Of a DNA stretch of 64,000 bases, positions 44,827 to 54,936 are shown piece by piece; position 1 is the stretch's first letter; every line of letters begins with the position of its first letter. This DNA is from Chloroflexus islandicus (GTDB lineage: Bacteria; Chloroflexota; Chloroflexia; Chloroflexales; Chloroflexaceae): assembly GCF_001650695.1 (NCBI RefSeq), contig NZ_LWQS01000046.1, positions 1-64,000 of the forward strand, written 5' to 3'. The translations under genes and the position numbers were made by a program. The notes beneath the pieces are model-generated. The model made no database searches, had not been told where the DNA came from, and saw nothing but the letters and a program-made list of their open reading frames with translations.

Positions 44827-47800
44827 CTACGACCCCGCCCGCCACTTCCGCGGCGCAACCGCTCGTTCCGGCGCGTGCGGATTCAGGCTCCTGAGGCAAT
44901 CCGCACGCAACCGGCCCGCCTCGGCCAAACCGAGCGGAATCGCCAGCGGAGCAAACGATTGGTGCGCAATGTTCTGCACTTCGGCCAATGCAGCCTGCGC
45001 GCGGCTAGTATCGCCCAACCGCAAGCAAATGTCGCTCAGTACAAGCAAGCTCTCGCCAAGCAACGGCACATCAGGGCAGGCGCGGGCCAGCATCACCGCC
45101 TGCTCGGCTGCCGGCGCGGCTTGCGCCGCTTGGCCGCTCGCCAACCAACCGTTGGCCTGCGCCAATGCTACCAGCGCCTGTGCCGGCAATTCGCCGGCCT
45201 GCCCGGCCTTTGCGCCGAGTGCATCAAGTTCGGCCCAAAGATCGCTCTGCGGCGCCATCGCGATCCGCCGGCCAAGATACCGCGCCCGCGCCGCCAAGAC
45301 AAACGACGGCACATTGCTCGCTTGCGCGGCGCGCCAAGCCCGCTCATACAGTGCGAGCGCCAGTTCGGATTGATCAATCAATTCCCCAATCTGCCCCGCC
45401 AACAGGCAAGCGATGTATACCACCGGATAGCTTTGGGCAGCCTCAGCCTGCGCCGCCAATTGCGCCAACGACCATGCCGGCGTCCGGCCTTGGGCCAAAT
45501 CAACGAAGGTCAAGTAGCTCTGCATTAAGAGCGCGCCGTATTGGCTCTTGACCTGCGTCGCGATATGCAAGCCGCTCGTGAAATCGCGCCGGGCCGCTTC
45601 GTGTTCACCAATCCGCAGATACACCCAACCGCGACCGGCATACTTGCCCCACATCCCCGGCTTATACGACTCGCCGGCAACTTCCAGCGAGCGCGTATAT
45701 ACCCGCTCGGCCTCATCGTACCGCCCGCAGTTCAGCAACATCTGGCCGATCATCGTCAACGCCGCCGCTTCCAACCGGCGCAAACCGCTGCGTTGCGCGA
45801 TCGCGACCGTCTGATCGAGCACATCACGGGCCTGCCGGTACTCTTGGGCAAAGACCAGCGCCGTACCGAGATGGTTCAAGCTTTGCGCGGTTTGGGCCAT
45901 CACCCCCGGCCCGTGCTCATCGTCGGGCCGGATATGTTCAATGCTGGCGCACGCTTGGCGCAGATCAGCAATCGCTTCCTCCATCTGCCCCAACATCAAG
46001 GCGCTGACGCCACGAATATTGCGCGCGCGCACCAGATTGATTGTATCGTTGAGCGATGTCGCCAGCGCCAGCGCCTGCGTCGCCGCAGCGTATGCCTCGC
46101 CAGCCCGATCGCGGGTGTAGAGGGCATACGCCTGCATGACCAGCGCCTGCACATAAAGCGCCGGGAACTCACGGCTGGCCGCCACCGCCTGCGCGAGCAG
46201 AGCGAAGGCTGGCGCCGAATCACCCTGATACAGCGCCACAACCCCCCGTTGCATCGCGGCCCGCGCCTGCAATTCACGCTCGGCGCGGCTGGCGCCGGTG
46301 AGCAACGCTTCGGCGTGGGCAATCGCCTCGCTCGCCGGCGCAAATGCCGCCAGATCGGTACTCTCACGGGCGTGGTCGAGCCAGCAACGGGCAGCGTGCA
46401 ACCGGTAGCCGGCTTGCTCGTAATGATAGGCAATCCGTGCCGCATAGCCACTCTGGCCGGCGTAGACCGCCGCTAACGCGCGGGCGGCTTGCTCGTGCAG
46501 GAGTGGCACCCGATCGGCGGGAATATCGCTCACGATCAGATCGTGTATCAGGTGGTGCGAAAAAGCGTAATCGTCAGCGCCGTGGATCACCGTATCCACT
46601 AGCAAGTGGCGCGCGCTCAACTCATCAAGCGCCGAAGCGTACTTGGCCGGCGACCACGCGAGCATCCGTTGCAAGACCGCATCGGCGCAGGAAAACCCCA
46701 AGATCGCCGCCGCTTCCAGCATCTGGCGGTTGTGATCGCCGATCGCGCGTAACCGCAATGTGAGGATATCGCGCAAACTGGTCAGACCACTCTTGGTCAC
46801 GTGACGCATCTCACCCAATGCCGCTACCGCTTCATGCAAGAGGAGCGGCAACCCGCCCGCATACCGCCGGATATCGGCCAGTGTGACCGCACTCAGCGAC
46901 TGCCGATCCAGCATCTGGGTCAAAAAGCGATCCGTTTCCTCTGCTGTGAATGGTTGCACGGTGACATCATGCGCGCATTGCTGGCGGCGCAGACTCCGCT
47001 TCAGCGCCAGTAATGCCGGCGTAATCGAGCCCGACCGGTGCGTCACAATCACCAAGAGCGGCAGCGAACGGCACCCCGCAGCCACGTCATTCAGCGCGTC
47101 CAGCGAAGCTTGGTCGATCCAGTGCGCATCTTCAATCAGCAACAGCAGTGGTTGGGTAGCGGCCAACGCTTGCAACGCTTGCCGGATCGCCAGCTGCAGC
47201 GCCGCGGCATCGGGCTGGTCAGGCGCGATCAAACCGGGCCGCAATAGCGCCAGTTCGGGCGCTAGCGGAGCCAACCGCGCCAGCCAATCGGCGTTCGGCG
47301 CCACCTGCACCAAACGGGTGGCAGCGGCGGTCAAGACTTGCCGCCACGGTAAATATGCCTGCTGCTCGCCGATACTGCGGGCCGGCTGGCAATACCCTCG
47401 CAGCACCTGCCATGCAGGAACGGTAGCCATCCCGTTCGAGCGGTGGATCGCCTCTTGCACCAGCGCCGTCTTGCCCACACCAGCCGGCCCGGAGACAAAG
47501 ACGATCCGGCCCTGCCCTTGCCCGGCATGGTGCATCAGTTCAAGCAATTGCCGGAGCGGTTCATCACGCCCGATAAACAGCGCCGGCGATTGGCGGGCAG
47601 GTTCCGGCAGCTCCAACCGGTGATGGAGCAGATCGTGATACAGCGCCGTCGTTTCCGGGGCCGGTTGAGCATCCAGCTCACGCTGCAACTCTTCGGCTAG
47701 CGCGCGATACAGATCGAGCGCCGCCGCGCGCTGGCCGGACGATGCCGCCGCCGTCATTGCCCACCGCACCGCCTCTTCATCCCACGGATCGAGCGCCAGC

Positions 47801-48339
47801 AACCGGCGCGCCCATGCGCCTGCTCGCTGCCAATCGCCGCGATCGAGCCAGACCCGCGCCAGCGTTTTGAGCAAGAGCAGATAGCGCCGGTGCAAGGCCG
47901 CGCGCCGGGAGAGAATCTCGTCATCGCTATCAACGCCGGGGGCCAATTCGCCGCCGTACAGCGCCGCTGCCGCCTCCATCTCAGCCACCGTCGTCCACTC
48001 TTGTTCAAAAGCAGTGACATCAAGCTGGCAATTGGGCGGTGCATTCCAGATAATTTCTTGCGTTGAAACCTCCAACCATGGCCGCGCCGCCGGCGGCAAC
48101 AGCTCGCGCAAGAGGTACAGATGCCGGCGCAGATTCGCCAACGCCTCAGCCGGTTCAGCGTCGGGCCAGAGGATAAAAGCCAGTTGCTTGCGGCCACACG
48201 GCTGGCGCGGACGCAAGACCAAACGAACCAATAACCGGCGCAGACTCTCACGGTGCGGAAAGGTAGTGCGGTCTGCTCCTGTCTCAAACCGGATATCACC
48301 GAGCAACACAATGCGGACGGAGAGGGTCACTGACGCCAT
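44827..48339 (-). CDS. Large SARP-type regulator with AAA/NB-ARC-like ATPase and TPRs
   Basis: A 1170-residue transcription regulator. The N-terminal winged-helix DNA-binding domain (about 1-100; VRIVLLGDIRFETG) is followed by a bacterial transcriptional activator domain (about 105-240; AAALYGGELAPGVD). An ATPase follows (about 265-500) with Walker A SGPAGVGKTALVQ and Walker B LLLIEDAHW. The C-terminal half is TPR-like helical repeats. This is the AfsR/MalT-like STAND layout, in which ATP and an inducer switch the protein on. The ATG at 48339 has GGAGAG upstream. It stands alone between repeat blocks, so its targets cannot be told. Confidence 0.88.
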   Translation of the reverse strand: MASVTLSVRIVLLGDIRFETGADRTTFPHRESLRRLLVRLVLRPRQPCGRKQLAFILWPDAEPAEALANLRRHLYLLRELLPPAARPWLEVSTQEIIWNAPPNCQLDVTAFEQEWTTVAEMEAAAALYGGELAPGVDSDDEILSRRAALHRRYLLLLKTLARVWLDRGDWQRAGAWARRLLALDPWDEEAVRWAMTAAASSGQRAAALDLYRALAEELQRELDAQPAPETTALYHDLLHHRLELPEPARQSPALFIGRDEPLRQLLELMHHAGQGQGRIVFVSGPAGVGKTALVQEAIHRSNGMATVPAWQVLRGYCQPARSIGEQQAYLPWRQVLTAAATRLVQVAPNADWLARLAPLAPELALLRPGLIAPDQPDAAALQLAIRQALQALAATQPLLLLIEDAHWIDQASLDALNDVAAGCRSLPLLVIVTHRSGSITPALLALKRSLRRQQCAHDVTVQPFTAEETDRFLTQMLDRQSLSAVTLADIRRYAGGLPLLLHEAVAALGEMRHVTKSGLTSLRDILTLRLRAIGDHNRQMLEAAAILGFSCADAVLQRMLAWSPAKYASALDELSARHLLVDTVIHGADDYAFSHHLIHDLIVSDIPADRVPLLHEQAARALAAVYAGQSGYAARIAYHYEQAGYRLHAARCWLDHARESTDLAAFAPASEAIAHAEALLTGASRAERELQARAAMQRGVVALYQGDSAPAFALLAQAVAASREFPALYVQALVMQAYALYTRDRAGEAYAAATQALALATSLNDTINLVRARNIRGVSALMLGQMEEAIADLRQACASIEHIRPDDEHGPGVMAQTAQSLNHLGTALVFAQEYRQARDVLDQTVAIAQRSGLRRLEAAALTMIGQMLLNCGRYDEAERVYTRSLEVAGESYKPGMWGKYAGRGWVYLRIGEHEAARRDFTSGLHIATQVKSQYGALLMQSYLTFVDLAQGRTPAWSLAQLAAQAEAAQSYPVVYIACLLAGQIGELIDQSELALALYERAWRAAQASNVPSFVLAARARYLGRRIAMAPQSDLWAELDALGAKAGQAGELPAQALVALAQANGWLASGQAAQAAPAAEQAVMLARACPDVPLLGESLLVLSDICLRLGDTSRAQAALAEVQNIAHQSFAPLAIPLGLAEAGRLRADCLRSLNPHAPERAVAPRKWRAGS

Positions 48340-48380
48340 CGATGCTCTCCGAGGCGCGGAACGGATAGGCGATGCTTGGT

Positions 48381-48386
48381 ATTATA
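48381..48386 (-). promoter_or_regulatory. Candidate -10 of the SARP-type regulator
   Basis: TATAAT on the minus strand, about 42 bp before the start codon. TTGACT lies upstream but 22 bp away, too far for a standard promoter, so only the -10 is supported. Confidence 0.35.
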
Positions 48387-48439
48387 GCTTGCCTCACCGC
48401 GAGATGCTAGTCAACGCCGCGATGTATGGAGAGGGGGAC

Positions 48440-49020
48440 GGCTGTCCGGCTCCGCAAAGACGCAAAGGGTTTAACGCAAAGACGCCAAGAACGCAGAGGG
48501 CGCAAAGATCTGGGGGATGGCGATCATCCTCTGCGCCCCTCGCGCCCTCTGCGGTACACTCACCCCTCCCCCGCTGGGAGAGGGGTTGGAGGTGGGGGCA
48601 ATCGGTATAGCGCAGAGAATCGCCACCATAAAGACGCAAACACTCCAAAGATGTTTTTGTGCTTCTTGTGTCTCTTTGTGGCTATTCCCCTCCCCCAGCG
48701 GGAGAGGGGTTGGGGGTGGGGGCAACTGTCAAGGCGCAAAGCGAGCCAAGCCGCAGAGATTCGTAACGCAAAGACGCCAAGAACGCAGAGGGCGCAAAGA
48801 TCTGGGGGATGGCGATCATCCTCTGCGACCTCCGCGCCCTCTGCGGTACACTCCCCTCCCCCAGCGGGGGAGGGGTTGTGGGTGGGGGCAATCGGTATAG
48901 CGCAGAGAATCGCCACCATAAAGACGCAAACACTCCAAAGATGTTTTTGTGCTTCTTGTGTCTCTTTGTGGCTATTCCCCTCCCCCAGCGGGGGAGGGGT
49001 TGGGGGTAGGGGCCACATCC
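48440..49020. repeat. Two ~250-bp direct repeats
   Basis: About 48470-48724 recurs at about 48764-49012 with few changes: ACGCAAAGACGCCAAGAACG, a GATCTGGGGGATGGCGATC segment, CTCTGCGG, C/G inverted blocks, an ATCGGTATAGCGCAGAGAATC segment and CTTCTTGTGTCTCTTTGTGG. Small differences lie mainly in the C/G blocks. No coding potential seen on either strand. Confidence 0.88.
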
Positions 49021-49073
49021 CCTAGCGGGAGAAGTAAACGTATCACACCCCCAACGGGATAGCCGGCCTCCCC

Positions 49074-50492
49074 TTAGCCTGCAGCGGCAATGCCCTGAAT
49101 ACCGCCTTCGGTCATCTTGTAGACATCGAGCAGCTCGTCAACCTGTTCGGCGGTGAGCAGGCCCTTTTCGACCACCACCTCTTTGATCGTCTTGCCGGTA
49201 GCCATCGCCTCTTTCGCCACCGCTGCACCATTTAGATAGCCGATCACCGGATTGAGCGCCGTGACCAGAATCGCATTCTTGGCCAGCCAGCCCGCCGCCT
49301 TCTCGCGATTGGCGGTGATGCCGACCACGCACTTGGTGGTAAAGGCGTTGATCGCGCCAATCAGCACATGCATCATCTCAAACAGATTGTGCGCGATGAT
49401 CGGCATCATCACGTTCAACTCAAGCTGGCCGGCCTGCGCCGCCAGCGCCACCGTCAGATCACAACCCTGCACGTGGTAGCAAGCCATATTCAGCATCTCG
49501 GCCAGCACGGGGTTGACCTTGCCCGGCATGATCGACGACCCCGGCTGCACAGCAGGCAAGCGGATTTCATCGAGACCGGTGGCCGGGCCGGACGAGAGCA
49601 GGCGGAAGTCGTTGGCAATGCGACCCAGCGTAATGCAGAGCGTGCGCAGACTGGCCGAGAAGTCGGCGGGGTCGGCCATGCTCTGCATCGACTCGAACAG
49701 ATTGCCCGACGAGCGCAGCTCATGGCCGGTCAGTTCGCTCAGCTTAGCCACCATGCGCGCATGGTATTCGGGGTGCGCATTGAGGCCAGTGCCGGTGGCG
49801 GTGCCGCCGATCCCCAACCGGCGCAAGCGGTCGGCAGCAACTGAGATCCGTTCCATATCGTTACGCACCGCCTTCGCATAGGCGCCGAACTCTTGGCCGA
49901 GCCGCACCGGGACGGCGTCTTGCAAGTGGGTACGGCCCGACTTCACCACATCATCGAACTCAACGGCCTTCGCCTCAAGCGCATCAGCTAGGTCGTCGAT
50001 CGCCGCCAGCAGTTCGGGCAACCGCCACAGACACCCCAACCGGATCGCGGTCGGAATGGTGTCGTTGGTTGATTGGGCCATGTTCACGTGGTCGTTCGGG
50101 CTGACCGGCTTCTTGGGGTCGTCAAGGCTGTAGCCCAAAATCTGGTTCGCGCGGTTGGCCAGCACCTCGTTGACGTTCATGTTGTGCGAAGTACCGGCGC
50201 CGGCCTGAAACGGATCAACCACGAACTGGTCGGCATGCTGGCCGGCCAGCACCTCGTCGGCGGCTTGAATGATCGCATTAGCGATCTGCGGATCGAGCAG
50301 ACCCAAATCGCGGTTGACCTCAGCCGCGGCCCGCTTGATCATCGTCTGCGCCCACACAAAAGCGCGGTAGGGACGCATCCCGCTCACCGGGAAGTTCAAC
50401 ACGGCCCGTTGCGTCTGCGCGCCATACAGCGCATCAGCCGGCACCTGCATCTCGCCTAACGAATCGCGTTCAATGCGGTAACGCTCAGCCAT
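49074..50492 (-). CDS. Class II fumarase/aspartase family lyase, aspartase-like
   Basis: A 472-residue tetrameric cytosolic lyase. The superfamily signature GSSIMPGKVNPV is intact, with GTSHNMNVNEVLANRA and PNDHVNMAQSTND. The Gly in MPGK matches fumarase C, while the following AGQLELNVMMPIIAHNLFE resembles aspartate ammonia-lyase, so either fumarate hydration or aspartate deamination is possible. The ATG at 50492 follows AAAGGAG; a start 6 codons upstream has no site. It stands alone, with candidate -10 hexamers at about 50568-50578. Confidence 0.88.
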   Translation of the reverse strand: MAERYRIERDSLGEMQVPADALYGAQTQRAVLNFPVSGMRPYRAFVWAQTMIKRAAAEVNRDLGLLDPQIANAIIQAADEVLAGQHADQFVVDPFQAGAGTSHNMNVNEVLANRANQILGYSLDDPKKPVSPNDHVNMAQSTNDTIPTAIRLGCLWRLPELLAAIDDLADALEAKAVEFDDVVKSGRTHLQDAVPVRLGQEFGAYAKAVRNDMERISVAADRLRRLGIGGTATGTGLNAHPEYHARMVAKLSELTGHELRSSGNLFESMQSMADPADFSASLRTLCITLGRIANDFRLLSSGPATGLDEIRLPAVQPGSSIMPGKVNPVLAEMLNMACYHVQGCDLTVALAAQAGQLELNVMMPIIAHNLFEMMHVLIGAINAFTTKCVVGITANREKAAGWLAKNAILVTALNPVIGYLNGAAVAKEAMATGKTIKEVVVEKGLLTAEQVDELLDVYKMTEGGIQGIAAAG

Positions 50493-50599
50493 GAGTTCAG
50501 CTCCTTTCATGCGGCAGAGGCGCTCATTGCGCCCTGTTCGGCATGGGGCGGATCACATCACATCGCGATTGTATCATAGCCGCGCCCATCTGCGTGAGC

Positions 50600-50895
50600 A
50601 CTCACCCTCCCATCCAGCAGCTCCCCCTCTCCCGCCGTCAGGTGGGAGAGGGGGTTGGGGGGTGAGGGCGCCCGCTCCCTCCCCCAGCGGGGGAGGGTTG
50701 GGGTGGGGGCATGATCTCCCTACACCGGCGAGCCGGACAGCCGTCCGTTTTTACATTCATTCCCTTCGCGCCCCTTCGCGTCCTCTGCGCCTTTGCCCCC
50801 TTTGCGCCTTTATGAGCCGGACAGCCCCATCCGGCTCTACTGCGCCTTTGCCCCCTTTGCGCCTTTATGAGCCGGACAGCCCCATCCGGCTGTTA
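50600..50895. repeat. Intergenic repeat block before dnaE
   Basis: Non-coding. It holds a CGCCGTCAGGTGGGAGAGGG unit, a C/G inverted block (about 50678-50708), a GCCGGACAGCCGTCCG hairpin (about 50731) and a duplicated 50-bp segment (about 50815-50890) consisting of GAGCCGGACAGCCCCATCCGGCT hairpins joined by a TGCGCCTTTGCC run. Confidence 0.75.
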
Positions 50896-50924
50896 AAAAT
50901 CCCTTACAGTTTGATGAATCCGTG

Positions 50925-50953
50925 TTCGCAACCCGCCGCCGATATGCTATAAT
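50925..50953 (+). promoter_or_regulatory. Promoter of dnaE
   Basis: TTCGCA (50925-50930), 17-bp spacer and TATAAT (50948-50953), the latter as a perfect extended -10 (TGCTATAAT from 50945). It implies a leader of about 155 bases containing a small CGCGCC/GGCGCG hairpin near 50967. The dnaE ATG has no clear ribosome site. Confidence 0.65.
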
Positions 50954-51113
50954 CAGACCAAACCACCGCGCCATCGGGCGCGATTTATGTCGATATAACA
51001 CCAAAAAAACGACACCACACGCTTCCGTTCGGACAAATGTTTCAGGTTTAGATCGCCTGTTTGCCCTTGATCTCATCTGTCAAGTGTAAAGAGTTTTTTG
51101 ACGCGAGCACACC

Positions 51114-54100
51114 ATGCGCGACTTTGTTCACCTGCATGTCCATTCCGAATACAGCCTGCTCGATGGCTACGCCACCACCAAAGGCATCGCTCAGCGCGCC
51201 GCCGATTTGGGCATGGATAGCATTGCCCTCACCGACCACGGGGTGCTGTACGGCGCGATGGAGTTTTACGAGGCAGCCAAGAAAGCTGGCATCCGCCCGA
51301 TCCTCGGCGTCGAAGCCTATATGGCTCCCGGTTCGCTCAGCGACCCAATGACCAAAGGGGCCAAGAACTATTTCCACCTGCTGCTGCTGGCCCAAAACGA
51401 AACCGGCTATCGCAATCTGGTCAAGCTCACCACCCGCGCCCACCTTGAAGGCATGGGCAAAGGCGTCTTCGCCCGCCCCCGCATCGACCGCAATCTGCTC
51501 GAAGCGCACCACGAGGGCCTGATCGTCACCTCGGCCTGTCTGGCCGGCGAGGTGTTGCACTATCTCAAGAGCGGCGATCGCCGCACCGCTGTCGAGACGG
51601 CGGCCTATTACCGCGATCTGCTCGGCCCCGACCGTTACTATATCGAGCTGCAACTGCACGATAATACGCCCGAACTCGAACCGCTCAACGATGAACTCGT
51701 GCGGATCGCCCGCGAACTCGGCATTCCCCTTGTCGCTACCAGCGATGCCCATTTCGTCCGCCCCGAAGATAAGGCTACCCAGCATAAGGTGATGGCGATG
51801 GGCATGAATATGACCTTCGCCGAGTTCTGCGCCCGCGAATACGCGATGGATGAAACCTACCACATTATGTCGGGCGAAGAGATGTGGGCGCGCTTTAAGC
51901 GGTACGGGACTGAGCCATTGGAAAATACCCGCCGCATCGCTGATATGGCCCGGCTGAAGCTGGAGTTTGGCCGCGTCCAGTTGCCGGTCTTCGAGCTGCC
52001 GGAAGGGCACGATGCCGCCTCGTACCTGCGCCTCGTCTGCGAAGAGGGGTTGATGCGCCGCTTTCACGGCCAGCCGCCCGAAGAGTACATGCGCCGCTTA
52101 GAGTATGAGCTGGACGTGATCAATAAGACTGGCTTCCCCGATTATATGTTGATCGTGTGGGATTACGTCAAGTTCGCTCGTTCGCGCGGCATCCCCTGCC
52201 TGCCCCGCGGTTCGGCTGGCGCGTCGCTCGTGCTCTACGCTCTCGGCATTACCGATGTCGATCCGGTCAAGAATAAGCTGCTCTTCGAGCGGTTTCTCTC
52301 ACCCGAACGGCTCGAAATGCCTGATATCGATACCGACTTCGCCGATTCGCGCCGCCACGAGATTCTCGATTACATTGCCCAGAAGTATGGCCGCGAGAAT
52401 GTGGCCCAGATTATCACCTACGGCACCCTCGGCGCCAAGGCGGCCATCCGCGATATGGGTCGCGTGCTCGGCCTCGATCCCGGCGAGGTTGACCGGGTGG
52501 CGAAGCTGATTCCGTCGCTGCCGGTGGGTACCACCATCGCGCAGGCGCTGGAGCGGGTGCCTGAATTGAAGCAGATCTACGAGACCCAACCCCACTTGCG
52601 CGAGTTGATCATCGAAGCGCAGAAGGTCGAAGGCCGCATGCGCTCGGTTGGCACCCATGCCTGTGGCGTGGTGGTCAGCCGCACCCCGCTCGAAGAGCTG
52701 GTGCCGCTCCAACGCACCACCAAAGACGAGAACGCGCTGATGGCGGCGTTCGAGGGGCCGACGCTGGCCAAGATGGGTCTGCTCAAGATGGATATTCTCG
52801 GTCTCACCAACTTGTCGGTGGTGGCCGAGGCGCTGAAGTATATCGAGCAGACGACCGGTCGTCGCATGTGGCTCGATGAGATTCCGCTCGATGATCCGAA
52901 GGTGTTTGAGGCGTTGGGCCGCGGCGAGACCAAGAATGTGTTCCAACTGGAATCAGCGGGGATGACCCGCTATCTCATGCAGTTGAAACCGACCCGCGTT
53001 GAAGACCTCTACGCCATGGTCGCGCTCTACCGGCCCGGCCCGCTCGAGCAGATTCCGGTCTATATCCAGAATAAGAATAATCCCTCCCAAATCCGCTATC
53101 TCCACCCGGTGCTTGAGCCGATTTTGTCCGATACCTACGGCGTGATCGTCTACCAAGAGCAGATTATGCAACTGCTCCAGACGGTGGCCGATTATACGCT
53201 CGGCCAAGCCTATATCGTGATTAAGGCCATTAGCAAAAAGAATAAAGAGCTGATGGCCGAAAACGAGGCGATCTTTAAACAGGGGTGCCAGCGCAAAGGC
53301 ATTAGCAAAGAGGTCGCCGACCAGCTTTGGGAGCTGATCTTGCCCTTTGCCGGCTATTCGTTCAACCGCCCCCACGCGACCCTTTACGGCTTGCTCAGCT
53401 ATCAGACGGCGTGGCTCAAGGTGAATTATCCGGTCGAGTATATGACCGCGGTGCTGACCGGGGCCGGCGGCGTGATTGAAGATGTGACCAAGGCCGCGCT
53501 TGAGGCGCGCCGGTTGGGGGTGGCGGTGCTGCCGCCCGATGTGAATCGTTCGCAGAAGGGCTTTACCATCGAGCCGCTGGCGCCGCCGCTGCCCCCCGGC
53601 GTCACTCATAACCGCGGCATTCGCTTCGGTCTGATGGCCATCAAGAACGTCGGCGAAGGGCCAGTCGAGGCGATTATCGCTGCCCGCGAGGCCGGCGGCC
53701 CGTTCCAATCGCTCGAAGACCTCTGCGCCCGCGTCGATCGCCACGCTCTCAACAAGCGCACGCTGGAAAGTTTGATCAAGGCCGGCGCACTCGACTCGCT
53801 GCCCGGCACTCGCCGCCAAAAGCTGGCCATCCTCGATCAGGCGGTGAACGCTGGCGTTGAAGCGCAGAAGGCGCGCGAAATCGGCCAGAGCAGCCTGTTC
53901 GATATCTTCGGCGAGAGCAGCACCAGCGGCCCGACCGTGGCCCGCATCCCAATGCCGCTCATCACCGAGACTCCCGCCGAGCAGAAAGAGGTGCTGCTGT
54001 GGGAGAAAGAGCTGCTGGGGCTGAATATTTCGGACGATCCGATCGCCAAGGCGCTGGAAGGGATTGACCTCAGCGGCGCTACCGAGCTTGGCTCAATCAA

Positions 54101-54908
54101 CGAAGAGCTGATCGGCGAGACGCTGACCTTCGTCGGCGTGCTGAGCGGCGTGCGCCGGATTGCGACCAAGAAGGGTGATTCGATGCTGGTGGCGATGCTC
54201 GAAGACCTCACCGGCAGCATCGAGATCGTGGTCTTCCCCAAGGTGCTGGCGAAGTCCGCCGATCTGTTGCAGAACGATGCGGTGGTGCGGGTGACGGCGA
54301 AAGTTGATAACCGGCGCGATACACCGCAGTTGGTGGTTGAGAGTGTGGAAGCGCCGAGCACGATTGACGTCGCCGCTAGCGCGCAACCGGTCGAGATGGA
54401 TCTGGAAGGGATGAGTGAGGAGCTGATCAGCGACATAGTGATCGAACTACCGGCGCCTGCACCTGCCGCGCAACCGGCGCCAGCCCCGGCGGTCGCTGCC
54501 GCCAGCGCGCCTGCCGCTGCCGTGCCTGCCGCTGCCCCGCCGCCGGCCAAACCGCCAGCCGTGCGCCCGCGCCAGCCGGTCAAGCTAGCCAGCAACGGCA
54601 ATGGCAACGGGCATAGCAATGGCAACGGCCACGGGAAGACAGCCGAACCGGCCCGCGCCGATGGCCCGCCGGCGCGCAATCTGCGCATCTACTTGCCGCG
54701 CAGCAACGACTTCGACGCCGACGTTGCCTTAATGCAGCACATTCACAGCCTGCTCAGCGCCAGCCACGGCCACGATCAGGTCACGCTATACCTGCCCAAC
54801 GGCGTCGGTATGGTCGTGCTGCAATCGCAACAAACCATCGAACTGTCAGACGCGCTGGTTAACGAATTGCGGCAGATCCTCGGCCACGAGCGGGTGTTGG
54901 CGGCATAA
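51114..54908 (+). CDS. dnaE: DNA polymerase III alpha subunit
   Basis: Replicative polymerase catalytic subunit, 1264 residues. An N-terminal PHP domain (about 1-210; FVHLHVHSEYSLLDG, ALTDHG) with most metal ligands, the polymerase core with catalytic Asps in MPDIDTDFADSRR (about 400), YRPGPLEQIP, helix-hairpin-helix region (about 830-920) and an OB fold (about 1000-1085; TFVGVLSGVRRI). Unusually, the OB fold is followed by an about 75-residue Ala/Pro linker with an Asn/Gly/His run, then a terminal domain of about 65 residues (NLRIYLPRSNDFDADVA). Single gene with its own promoter. Confidence 0.97.
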   Translation: MRDFVHLHVHSEYSLLDGYATTKGIAQRAADLGMDSIALTDHGVLYGAMEFYEAAKKAGIRPILGVEAYMAPGSLSDPMTKGAKNYFHLLLLAQNETGYRNLVKLTTRAHLEGMGKGVFARPRIDRNLLEAHHEGLIVTSACLAGEVLHYLKSGDRRTAVETAAYYRDLLGPDRYYIELQLHDNTPELEPLNDELVRIARELGIPLVATSDAHFVRPEDKATQHKVMAMGMNMTFAEFCAREYAMDETYHIMSGEEMWARFKRYGTEPLENTRRIADMARLKLEFGRVQLPVFELPEGHDAASYLRLVCEEGLMRRFHGQPPEEYMRRLEYELDVINKTGFPDYMLIVWDYVKFARSRGIPCLPRGSAGASLVLYALGITDVDPVKNKLLFERFLSPERLEMPDIDTDFADSRRHEILDYIAQKYGRENVAQIITYGTLGAKAAIRDMGRVLGLDPGEVDRVAKLIPSLPVGTTIAQALERVPELKQIYETQPHLRELIIEAQKVEGRMRSVGTHACGVVVSRTPLEELVPLQRTTKDENALMAAFEGPTLAKMGLLKMDILGLTNLSVVAEALKYIEQTTGRRMWLDEIPLDDPKVFEALGRGETKNVFQLESAGMTRYLMQLKPTRVEDLYAMVALYRPGPLEQIPVYIQNKNNPSQIRYLHPVLEPILSDTYGVIVYQEQIMQLLQTVADYTLGQAYIVIKAISKKNKELMAENEAIFKQGCQRKGISKEVADQLWELILPFAGYSFNRPHATLYGLLSYQTAWLKVNYPVEYMTAVLTGAGGVIEDVTKAALEARRLGVAVLPPDVNRSQKGFTIEPLAPPLPPGVTHNRGIRFGLMAIKNVGEGPVEAIIAAREAGGPFQSLEDLCARVDRHALNKRTLESLIKAGALDSLPGTRRQKLAILDQAVNAGVEAQKAREIGQSSLFDIFGESSTSGPTVARIPMPLITETPAEQKEVLLWEKELLGLNISDDPIAKALEGIDLSGATELGSINEELIGETLTFVGVLSGVRRIATKKGDSMLVAMLEDLTGSIEIVVFPKVLAKSADLLQNDAVVRVTAKVDNRRDTPQLVVESVEAPSTIDVAASAQPVEMDLEGMSEELISDIVIELPAPAPAAQPAPAPAVAAASAPAAAVPAAAPPPAKPPAVRPRQPVKLASNGNGNGHSNGNGHGKTAEPARADGPPARNLRIYLPRSNDFDADVALMQHIHSLLSASHGHDQVTLYLPNGVGMVVLQSQQTIELSDALVNELRQILGHERVLAA

Positions 54909-54916
54909 GCAAGTAA

Positions 54917-54936
54917 AGCCGCACGGCGGTGCGGCT
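54917..54936 (+). terminator. Terminator-like hairpin after dnaE
   Basis: Perfect 8-bp stem AGCCGCAC/GTGCGGCT with loop GGCG, 8 bp past the dnaE stop. It belongs to the GCCGCACNNNNGTGCGGC repeat family; no T-run follows. Confidence 0.5.
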
